DNA of 22,575 nt, taken from Ganoderma boninense (Eukaryota > Basidiomycota > Agaricomycetes > Polyporales > Polyporaceae). The stretch lies in assembly GCA_002900995.3 (NCBI GenBank), contig PJEW03000044.1, positions 1 through 22,575 on the forward strand, read 5' to 3'. Made by a program: the position numbers and the translations under genes. Positions 15,920 through 22,575 of the stretch are shown here, in pieces. Numbering within the stretch: the first letter of the stretch is position 1; every line of letters begins with the position of its first letter. The notes under the pieces were generated by a model. That model did not search any database, had not been told where the DNA came from, and saw nothing but the letters and a program-made list of their open reading frames with translations.

Positions 15920-17015
15920 CGGCCCTGGCCAGGTAGTAACCTGCGACTTCATCACTGGATTACCAGTGATAGATGGATTCAACGCACTTCAACTCATTGT
16001 TGATCGACATGGGAAGATGATCCACCTTATCCCCTGTACCGAGGAGATCGATGCTGAAGGAGCTGCAGACAACTTCATCCGAGAGTACTTCCGTCTTCAT
16101 GGTCTGCCGCGCAAGATAGTCTCTGACCGAGGACCACAGTTCTCGAGCAAGCTCTTCCGTGCGATCCTCAAGGGACTTGGCATTGAGAGTGCAATGTCTA
16201 CTGCCTATCATCCCCAGACAGACGGCCAATCCGAACGGTGGAACCAGGAGATTGAGGCGTACTTGCGCATGTACTGCACACAACACCGCGATGATTGGGT
16301 CAAATGGATGCCGATAGCAGAGTTTGCCTTCAATTCACACTCGCACTCATCGACAGGATATTCACCCTTCTACCTCATGTATGGCTTCGAACCCCAGTTC
16401 CACATCCCGATGTTGTCTACGGCAGTACCCACAGCAGATGAACGACGTGAGGAGCTACGACGTGCACGAGAGGATGCGACTGCAGCACTGGCTCTAACAG
16501 CCGAGCGGATGAAGGAGTACTATGACCGTTACGTACGAGACGCTCCAGAGTTCAAGGAGGGCCAGAAGGTGTGGCTCGACACGAGGAACTTCCGCATCCC
16601 TGGAGTATCAAGGAAGTTGGTTGACCGCTATGCAGGCCCTTACCCAGTCAAACGCAAAGTAGGCAACCTGGCATACGAACTCAAACTCCCGAAGGACCTC
16701 ACGATGCACCCGGTATTCCATGTATCCTTGCTACTCCCACACAAAGAGAGCGAACTCCCTGGTCGACACCCACCTGAACCGGCTCCCATCGAAGTAGAAG
16801 GAGAGGAGGAGTACGAAGTTGAAGCAGTACTAGAGTCCCGCCGCTATGGGCGGTGGAAGAAGCTGCAGTACCTCGTCCACTGGAAGGGATGGGGCCCCGA
16901 GCAAGACAGCTGGGAAGACGCAGCAGACCTGAGCAACGCACCACTGGTAGTAAAGAAATTCCATTCGACACACCCAGAGGCCCCCGGTCCCCTTAACAAG
17001 AAAACTCGGTCGTGA
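15915..17015 (+). CDS. pol: outer pol, C-terminal part: integrase core, C-terminal domain, chromodomain
   Basis: It continues the frame broken at 5839. The catalytic triad is complete: Asp in TCDFITGLP, Asp in SDRGPQF and, 35 residues on, Glu in GQSERWNQ. A GPY/F-like domain (YAGPYPVKRK) and a chromodomain (YEVEAVLESR...LVHWKGWGPE) follow, ending in KKTRS and TGA at 17013-17015. This inserts the element cDNA in the nucleus; the chromodomain probably guides it to chromatin. The ATG at 15900 lies partly in the inner LTR and is not a real start. Without the insertion, outer pol would be one frame of about 1,260 codons. Confidence 0.92.
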   Translation, partial: PDGPGQVVTCDFITGLPVIDGFNALQLIVDRHGKMIHLIPCTEEIDAEGAADNFIREYFRLHGLPRKIVSDRGPQFSSKLFRAILKGLGIESAMSTAYHPQTDGQSERWNQEIEAYLRMYCTQHRDDWVKWMPIAEFAFNSHSHSSTGYSPFYLMYGFEPQFHIPMLSTAVPTADERREELRRAREDATAALALTAERMKEYYDRYVRDAPEFKEGQKVWLDTRNFRIPGVSRKLVDRYAGPYPVKRKVGNLAYELKLPKDLTMHPVFHVSLLLPHKESELPGRHPPEPAPIEVEGEEEYEVEAVLESRRYGRWKKLQYLVHWKGWGPEQDSWEDAADLSNAPLVVKKFHSTHPEAPGPLNKKTRS

Positions 17016-17041
17016 GGGCACGACCCTTAGGAGGGGGGTAC
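17008..17041 (+). promoter_or_regulatory. hairpin at the pol stop and polypurine tract of the outer element
   Basis: GGTCGTG, AGGG, CACGACC (17008-17025) form a perfect 7-bp stem that includes the stop codon. It is followed by AGGAGGGGGGTAC directly before the 3' LTR. Confidence 0.7.
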
Positions 17042-17511
17042 TGTTACGAACACCCCATTTAGCGCCTACCTTAGCGCCCAGGTTTCCTTTCTTGATTAGT
17101 TTACGTCCAATGTCGTCCTCGTCGTCCTCCATAGCATTGTAAACCCTCCGCATTGTTTCCAAGTACAATAGCCCCTGTCTCCCCATTGTTCCCCTGTTGT
17201 TTCCCGTCGCTATTGTTCCCTACACCATTGTTCTCCCTTTCCGTTCCCGCGACCGTAGTTACCATTGTACTCCATTCCCATGGACCTGCACATGTATATA
17301 AGGACTGTAGCCTGCTACCTGGGGACTCTAGTTTCGACCTCTTGTCCCCAGGTGAGCCCCACTGTATTTCCCTTGTAGATACTTCACTCAATACACTCTT
17401 GTCCCCAGCCTGACTGTCGAGCCTTGCTCCACTCTCGCTGCACAAGCGCTCGTCGACACCCTTGCTCGTCTCGTAAGCCTCCCTGATCTTACTTGACAGC
17501 CAGTCGTAACA
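17042..17511 (+). repeat. 3' LTR of the outer element
   Basis: 470 bp, partner of 2114-2583. Read backwards it extends the open frame of the zinc-finger gene by 136 codons to a stop at 17101. Its own promoter points right, into the antisense of that gene. Confidence 0.95.
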
Positions 17512-17516
17512 ATAGC
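17512..17516. repeat. target-site duplication of the outer retroelement, right copy (ATAGC)
   Basis: Matches 2109-2113. It also encodes part of the Ser-Tyr pair just after the second cysteine of finger 3. Confidence 0.95.
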
Positions 17517-18230
17517 TACATACGGAGCATAGATACCGCATCTTGAAGTGATCCTCCTCGAGATGTCGTTGACACTGCACGTATCCCAGGCTAAACTCTT
17601 CAGTGCAGCCGCTCCAATTGCATGTGACAAGAGCACCTTCCACCCACGAGCTTTTGAAGTGGTCCCGGTAATGTGCCCGAGCATCGGTGAGGCTCTTGTG
17701 GCCTGATTCCATCAGAATCGTTTCACAGCCCGGAAAGCCACACCGCAGCCGAGGATGGTCGCATACCCGATAAGGAGTCATGCCTCCCTGGTTGCATCTC
17801 CCGGGGGCATCAGAAGTAGGTGGAGACTCTGACCTGGAAAAGGATGATGCCGTAGCACATGCGAGGGGAGTGGGAGAGAGTGCCCGTCTTGTCTTCTTCT
17901 TAGGGCGGGGGCTTGGTTCCCCATAGTTACCAGAGTTGTCGCCATCGTCATCGCTATTCTCATCCGAACAGAGCTGGTTCTGTCGTCCAAGTGCAGACTT
18001 CAACATGGGGGAGGGCGATCTCTCAACGATGCCGTCTTCTGACTGGTGCAGTGACCATCCAGGTAGCGGAGTTGGCAAGGTAACATTGTCGGCCCTACTG
18101 TCTCACGATGAGGAAAGGTCGTACTGATTCAGAAAGAGATGGCACCTACAAGGTGACATGCGAGTCCGAGACTGTTATGGGAAGCATATCCTCGTCATCA
18201 GTCACATCTTCTCCCTCATCAATGTCATCT
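17512..18230 (-). pseudogene. C2H2 zinc-finger gene, exons 3 and 4 (nuclear signal, fingers 1, 2 and first half of 3)
   Basis: Exon 3 is 18230-18150 and exon 4 starts at 18097. Between them is a 52-nt intron (GTAGGT...GACAG, 18149-18098). Exon 3 is acidic (DDIDEGED). Exon 4 carries a basic nuclear-localisation-like stretch (PKKKTRR, about residue 305) and then fingers. Finger 1 spans about 358-385 (C-x4-C...H-x3-H). Finger 2 spans 398-422 (C-x4-C-x13-H-x4-H). Finger 3 starts C-x2-C at 429-432 and is cut two residues later by the outer element. The full ancestral protein would be 474 aa. It is probably a nuclear DNA- or RNA-binding regulator, but no specific family is recognised. The broken gene can still read 136 codons into the antisense LTR, giving a two-finger protein with a foreign tail. 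The open frame from a TTG at 18078 is not a real start. Confidence 0.8.
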
Positions 18231-18291
18231 CTGTGACCTCGTGATGAGAGGTGTGCACCTATGAAGAACGCTAACAATAGTTGAGACGTAC
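18231..18291 (-). other. intron 2 of the zinc-finger gene, as it was before the palindrome inserted
   Basis: 61 nt from GTACGT (18291) to CACAG (18231). The length fits the frame: exon 2 ends with two bases of a Pro codon and exon 3 starts with the third. The first seven bases are the target-site duplication. Confidence 0.75.
18285..18291. repeat. 7-bp target-site duplication of the palindromic element, left copy (GACGTAC)
   Basis: The same heptamer occurs at 20697-20703, at equal distance (4 bp) from the matching ends of the two arms. Confidence 0.85.
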
Positions 18292-19274
18292 CACAAGCTG
18301 TGGTAAGGATAATGTATTATTTACCGGAGATAGCCTGGCACTGCAATGCAATATAAACCAACTATGCTCGTAATGTAATACGAAGCCCCGGGATAATGCC
18401 CGGAGTTCCCTAATATAGTAGGCAGCCTCCGGAGGGCCTGTTATCAGTGCCCGGGCTGGCGCTTTTTTGGTTATCAGCTTAGATAAGGCCCCGGGGGCTT
18501 ATCTGCCATCACTCCGGGGCTTCCCCCATCAATACTCACCTCCCATCAGCCACCCGGGCTCCTCCTGCCCTGCCACTGCCCAATATGGAAGGTGCTTGGT
18601 TGCCTGCACCTGGGCACCTTCCCCTTGCCATATCTCCCTCAATTCTGGACCGTTTCCCATGATCTTAGGTGCGTTCTGAAGGCGTTTTTAAGGCGCTTCT
18701 AACGCGCCTATTGCGCTGGTGTAATATGGTATACTCACATATGCATACAGGTACCCTTGGTCGCTCTAGGGGCCAGTAAATGGGCCATAGCTTGGGCAGT
18801 TTTGGACGGAATAGGACGATCTTGGGCGCGTTTTGCTCGCGTAAATAACGCGCACAGAACGAGCCCAAGATCGTCCGATTCCGTCCAGCCGTTCCTCCGG
18901 TACATATACCCCTTCCTCCTCAGGGACAGGGTATTTGTATCTCAGGAATGGCTGCACCGTTTGGGACGATCTTGGGTGCGTTCTGTAGGTACAGAATAGT
19001 AATATTTGGGCGCGCCATCCGTTTGAGGGCATATAGCCTAACAAATATACTACAGTGCGATCAGTTGTTAGCCCCACCACCCTTGTATGCCCCATATCTC
19101 AGCAACCGCCTGACGGATTTTTTTGCCCGTCCTACCGCTGGAAAGCTGCTGCTCACAGCTTTCTAACGAGCCTAAGAACGTCCCGATACGATCACTGGAA
19201 CCTTCGGAGTGCCTACCTCCTCCTCCTGCTCCCCTCCCCACCACTGTTTAGCCCATATCTTGGGTATTCCTTGA
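18292..19274 (+). repeat. left arm of the palindrome
   Basis: 983 bp, near-perfect inverted copy of 19716-20696. The differences I noticed are a few 1-bp indels, for example around 18775-18800. Confidence 0.9.
18803..18887. repeat. nested hairpin inside the left arm
   Basis: A 33-bp stem with three mismatches (18803-18835 with 18855-18887) and a 19-nt loop. Each stem side contains the 18-bp motif GATCTTGGG(C/T)(G/T)CGTT(T/C)TG. The mirror copy is in the right arm near 20105-20187. Confidence 0.85.
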
Positions 19275-19715
19275 CAGAATCATGTCGTCTTTTTTGCGTT
19301 GCATACTACTAGCTAGCAGCTACCTTTGTTCAATGTATGACATTTATCAGCCATTTGGATCAAATGTCATTCCCTTATCAGTGTTCACAAGAATCCTCCC
19401 CTCTCGAGTTTTTTGTAGCCTCCCGATAGTGGAAGTATATACACAGCTGACTAGCCACAATTCACAGCTTTCCAACACAACAAAAACCAAGCTGAACGGA
19501 CAAAAACCCGAGGAGATATTGATTTATGATTGTTAGTAGCCTTACTGCAGCTGTGCTAGCCTTCGGAAATGGATGCAACAGCTGTCAGGCAGTCTTACAC
19601 TGGGCCAAGGCACCTTCATTGGAGTACATTGTACATATCTTGATAACAGTAAATTGTTCTGTGCACAGAGTACCTCCTACATAGTACACAAAACAAAAAG
19701 AACGACATTATTCCA
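19275..19715. other. core of the palindromic element
   Basis: The outer parts of this core (about 19275-19325 and 19665-19715 read backwards) are still recognisably related, about two-thirds identical by eye. The centre is unrelated, AT-richer, and I see no gene in it. Confidence 0.6.
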
Positions 19716-20696
19716 TCAAGGAATACCCAAGATATGGGCTAAACAGTGGTGGGGAGGGGAGCAGGAGGAGGAGGTAGGCACTCCGAAGGTTCCAGTGATC
19801 GTATCGGGACGTTCTTAGGCTCGTTAGAAAGCTGTGAGCAGCAGCTTTCCAGCGGTAGGACGGGCAAAAAAATCCGTCAGGCGGTTGCTGAGATATGGGG
19901 CATACAAGGGTGGTGGGGCTAACAACTGATCGCACTGTAGTATATTTGTTAGGCTATATGCCCTCAAACGGATGGCGCGCCCAAATATTACTATTCTGTA
20001 CCTACAGAACGCACCCAAGATCGTCCCAAACGGTGCAGCCATTCCTGAGATACAAATACCCTGTCCCTGAGGAGGAAGGGGTATATGTACCGGAGGAACG
20101 GCTGGACGGAATCGGACGATCTTGGGCTCGTTCTGTGCGCGTTATTTACGCGAGCAAAACGCGCCCAAGATCGTCCTATTCCGTCCAAACTGCCCAAGCT
20201 ATGGCCATTTTACTGGCCCTAGAGCGACCAAGGGTACCTGTATGCATATGTGAGTATACCATATTACACCAGCGCAATAGGCGCGTTAGAAGCGCCTTAA
20301 AAACGCCTTCAGAACGCACCTAAGATCATGGGAAACGGTCCAGAATTGAGGGAGATATGGCAAGGGGAAGGTGCCCAGGTGCAGGCAACCAAGCACCTTC
20401 CATATTGGGCAGTGGCAGGGCAGGAGGAGCCCGGGTGGCTGATGGGAGGTGAGTATTGATGGGGGAAGCCCCGGAGTGATGGCAGATAAGCCCCCGGGGC
20501 CTTATCTAAGCTGATAACCAAAAAAGCGCCAGCCCGGGCACTGATAACAGGCCCTCCGGAGGCTGCCTACTATATTAGGGAACTCCGGGCATTATCCCGG
20601 GGCTTCGTATTACATTACGAGCATAGTTGGTTTATATTGCATTGCAGTGCCAGGCTATCTCCGGTAAATAATACATTATCCTTACCACAGCTGCTG
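19716..20696 (-). repeat. right arm of the palindrome
   Basis: 981 bp, inverted copy of 18292-19274. Confidence 0.9.
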
Positions 20697-20703
20697 GACG
20701 TAC
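20697..20703. repeat. 7-bp target-site duplication of the palindromic element, right copy (GACGTAC)
   Basis: On the gene strand this is GTACGTC, the 5' splice site of intron 2. This upstream copy still directly follows exon 2. Confidence 0.85.
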
Positions 20704-21385
20704 GGTGTCACTGGAGCCCAACTTGCTTCTCCGTCTTTAATGGCATCATCGTCATCGTCATCTGAGTTCGAGTCTGAGTCCGAGTCCGACTGGGACTCAT
20801 CGGTATCCTCCTCGGTTGAGGTATCGTCCTCTCCTTCTTCCAGCCCATCCACATCTTCCTCTTCGACGGGATCATCCTCCCCGTCATCTTTCCCCAGACA
20901 TGAGAGCCAAACGATCCCGGGAGTATCTTTATCCCAATTGAATGTTACCTCTTGGTCGTCATCGTCTGGTTGAACGTGATGATCAACCTCGGGCGTAGGA
21001 GGTGTGTTGGTCGGAGGGGCGGCTTGTTCAAGGTTTCCTATCTCTCTCCCAAACCCAGGGCGAGTGCAAGGAAGAGGCTTGGTTCTCTCCAGCGTTGGAG
21101 GCAGGCTGTCCTCCTCTGTCATCCAGAGGGCATTGTCAACCATACCACAACCACCAACACACCTGCAAGAGGCCATCTTGGCCGACACCTTGAAGGTCTT
21201 GTCAGGATATAGAGCAATTCTACCGAGTAGGTCTCAAACGCACGTCGCACACTCACTTTTGAAGTGAAGCCCAGCAATCCGTCAGTTGTGGCTGAAATTT
21301 TGGACAGCAAAGTGCCATCGAGCTGTTCTGGGATGGTGTAGAAAGGTTCGGGAGGAGGGGGGATGTGGAAATCAAGGGCGGCCAT
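20704..21385 (-). pseudogene. C2H2 zinc-finger gene, exons 1 and 2 (start and acidic region)
   Basis: Start ATG at 21385. Exon 1 (21385-21163) encodes a start with a proline cluster (IPPPPEP). A 47-nt intron follows (21162-21116: GTGTGT, TTGAC, GACAG). Exon 2 (21115-20704) encodes a long Asp/Glu/Ser stretch, a possible transcription-activation region. Exons 1-4 sum with 1986-2108 to 1,425 nt, exactly 475 codons, which supports the model. This end of the gene is intact; the breaks are in intron 2 and in finger 3. The GTG at 21188 that opens a longer frame lies in exon 1 in another phase and is not used. The exon 1/intron 1 choice is the least certain part. Confidence 0.7.
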
Positions 21386-22008
21386 TGGAATTGAGAGATT
21401 ATACGAGGAACAGAGAGAAGTGAAGATGGGGGAGTGCAAGTTGGGGGGAAGGGCGCTATAAGACTCGAACTTGCATGAACTACAGGAGTGACCAGGGGCA
21501 CGGCGCAACACAATCGTGACCTGAACTGTGACGAGATCAAATGAAGGTCGGTGCTCCCCGTTGTCTTCGGTTCTCCAAGAATCCGTCTCCGCACATCAAT
21601 TCACCCGTCCAGAAACATCCTCATGTGCCCTCCCCTCCCTCCCCTCTGGGGCGCAACCACCGTACCTGATGGCCAGAATGCCTCTGCAACATGGCAGAAC
21701 TTGTTGTGCGCTGGAAGACACCATATTCGCTGTCCCCCACTTTGCTCGCATGAGGTGGCTGAGTCAATGACGAGCGCCTGCAGCACGCCTTGATTCGTTC
21801 ACCCGCGGAACCCCCCAGAGTTGAGCACAATAGGCCTACAATTGATCGCTCACTCCCTTGTTCCATTCATAGTGAGCCCTGCCCCCAACCGCGGCGGAAT
21901 ACTGGACCTTCGCCGACGGCCTGCCCGGGGTAGCCCCTGGTCACGCCGCCAACGTGTCTGAGTAATTGTTCGATCTAACATGCATGCGTCGCATCAAGAG
22001 ACGCCCTT
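21386..22008. other. intergenic region and probable promoter of the zinc-finger gene
   Basis: It lies between two minus-strand genes. On the minus strand a C/T-rich stretch and a CTTATAG at about 21457-21463 lie some 70 bp before the ATG at 21385, in TATA-like position. Open frames on the plus strand (21528-21793) have no recognisable features. No repeat or transposon end was seen. Confidence 0.4.
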
Positions 22009-22575
22009 TCATGTTCCCCTCTCCTCGTAACACATCTCCTGCATCGACACCGATGCACCCGCCAAACGGCGGACGCGCCGATCCCGCCACATCCTTAACC
22101 ACTGGCGCACCTCCATCTGCTTCTCACCTCGGATCAACGGCTTGACGTTGAACGTAGTACTATAATGTCATGTGACATAGTGCCACTCACCTGAAACTAC
22201 AACACTCAAGGGCAAGGTGCAGGCGGAGGTCAATGAGACGAGCCATTTGAACCGATAATCTGTATGGTGAGCGTTGGAATGCTTCGCAGAGCGGCCTGGC
22301 ATCCTGACAACCTATTGAGAAGGTGCATGATCTAGTCAGCACCTTACCTTCGCGTCCCGTTCTTGAAACCAGCACGGTGATACACTGACGGACGGTCTGG
22401 ACTCCGCTAGGATACTGCGGGATAGAGGCTGAGGTGGAGTGACACCGTGGATGGGGCAAAGACCAACGAGTCCGTCACTGAGGGTGCGAGGAAGGTGGTC
22501 GGCTCTCGCGAATAGACCGAGGACGTGTTGGCGACGATCCGAGGGACGGTGATGATGGAGACAACGATGTACGGA
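22009..22575 (-). CDS. hypothetical protein, 3' part only (5' end outside the window)
   Basis: I do not recognise the protein. On the minus strand one frame is open from the window edge to 22348. It can be joined over a 36-nt intron (22347-22312, GTAAGG...CAATAG) and a 63-nt intron (22190-22128, GTGAGT...CCGAG) to a TGA at 22009-22011. All three parts agree in phase. The visible product has a His/Arg/Leu-rich start, a Pro/Ser section, a hydrophobic stretch (WLVSLTSACTLPLSVVVS) that could be a membrane segment, and a basic Arg/Met/Trp-rich end (RQWLRMWRDRRVRRLAG). The 36-nt intron is shorter than the others in this window and is the weak point. A shorter version could start at the ATG at 22302. 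Confidence 0.4.

Larger units (their letters stand above)
2114..17511 (+). mobile_element. outer Ty3/gypsy chromovirus, interrupted by a second retroelement
   Basis: A complete LTR retrotransposon bounded by 470-bp LTRs (TGTTACGAAC...CAGTCGTAACA) and 5-bp duplications. Without the insertion at 5840-15914 and its duplication it would be about 5.3 kb. The order is LTR, self-priming site, leader, a gag remnant, pol (protease, reverse transcriptase, RNase H, integrase, chromodomain), a hairpin, a polypurine tract and LTR, which makes it a chromovirus. It is about 1.2 kb shorter than the inner element, and the loss falls in gag. Pol has no stop or frameshift that I can see apart from the insertion. 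It needs Gag from elsewhere to move. By eye its LTRs differ at 6 of 470 positions. Confidence 0.93.
18292..20696. mobile_element. 2.4-kb palindromic (fold-back) element, no protein coding
   Basis: Two arms of about 980 bp in inverted orientation, almost identical, enclose a 441-bp core. Ends are CACAAGCTGTGGTAAGG and its partner read backwards, CAGCAGCTGTGGTAAGG. It is flanked by a 7-bp duplication and lies in intron 2 of the zinc-finger gene. Open frames in it come in mirror-image pairs, with no known domain and no sign of selection, so I call it non-coding. The arms are built from degenerate modules with recurring text (ATATCTC...GGAC...GATCTTGGG(T/C)GCGTT(C/T)TG). It is a non-autonomous element of unknown family. 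Confidence 0.85.

Noticed and set aside
18078..18102. Start of the zinc-finger gene at 18078 as a single-exon gene
   Set aside because: The codon is TTG, and three upstream exons join in frame through good introns to an ATG at 21385.
18285..18292. 8-bp duplication (hAT-like) for the palindrome
   Set aside because: The eighth base differs on both possible sides; only seven bases match.
18467..20521. Pairs of open frames (for example 18467-18679 and 20309-20521) with identical products on opposite strands
   Set aside because: They are mirror images caused by the palindrome, have no known domain, and exist once per arm; non-coding repeat text explains them.
20740..20973. Serine-rich open frame on the plus strand
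   Set aside because: It is the antisense shadow of the Asp/Glu-rich exon 2 of the zinc-finger gene.

Overview
The window looks like a transposon-riddled piece of an Agaricomycete-type fungal (basidiomycete) nuclear genome. The reasons are short introns of 47-80 nt with GT(A/G)NGT donors and CTNAC-like branch sites, Ty3/gypsy chromoviruses ending in a chromodomain, and host proteins of C2H2 zinc-finger and Pro/Ser-rich type. No organism can be named from the sequence alone.

Layout. (1) 1-1985: left flank, with a TATA-driven hypothetical gene on the minus strand (715-1320). (2) 1986-21385: one host gene on the minus strand, a 474-aa three-finger C2H2 protein in four exons, broken apart by two independent insertions. 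(3) 2114-17511: a chromovirus (the 'outer element', plus orientation, 470-bp LTRs, target-site duplication ATAGC) that lies inside the third zinc finger. (4) 5840-15914: a related chromovirus (the 'inner element', minus orientation, 460-bp LTRs, duplication CCGGA) inserted in the outer integrase gene. (5) 7290-10827: a 3.5-kb DNA element with terminal inverted repeats, inserted in the inner integrase gene; it carries two divergent intron-containing genes and no recognisable transposase. (6) 18292-20696: a 2.4-kb near-perfect palindrome with 7-bp duplication GACGTAC, inserted exactly at the 5' splice site of intron 2 of the zinc-finger gene. (7) 22009-22575: the 3' part of another minus-strand gene.

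Order of events. Removing each insertion with one copy of its duplication restores the reading frame of what it interrupts, so the order is clear for the nest: zinc-finger gene, then outer element, then inner element, then DNA element. The palindrome is independent and its timing is unknown.

Retroelement biology. Both elements share a layout that can be read directly. A TATA box in the LTR lies 35 bp before AGTTTCGACCT, whose exact 11-nt complement lies 2 nt after the 5' LTR (self-priming as in Tf1/sushi elements). Gag and Pol are linked by a GGGTTTC -1 frameshift site followed by a stem with a compensatory base-pair change. Pol has protease, reverse transcriptase, RNase H, integrase and a chromodomain. 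A second covarying hairpin lies at the pol stop, just before the polypurine tract. The outer element has lost nearly all of gag but has an otherwise open pol; the inner one has gag, but its pol has a 1-nt deletion and the DNA-element insertion.

All alignments, difference counts and intron models were made by eye; none was run through software.
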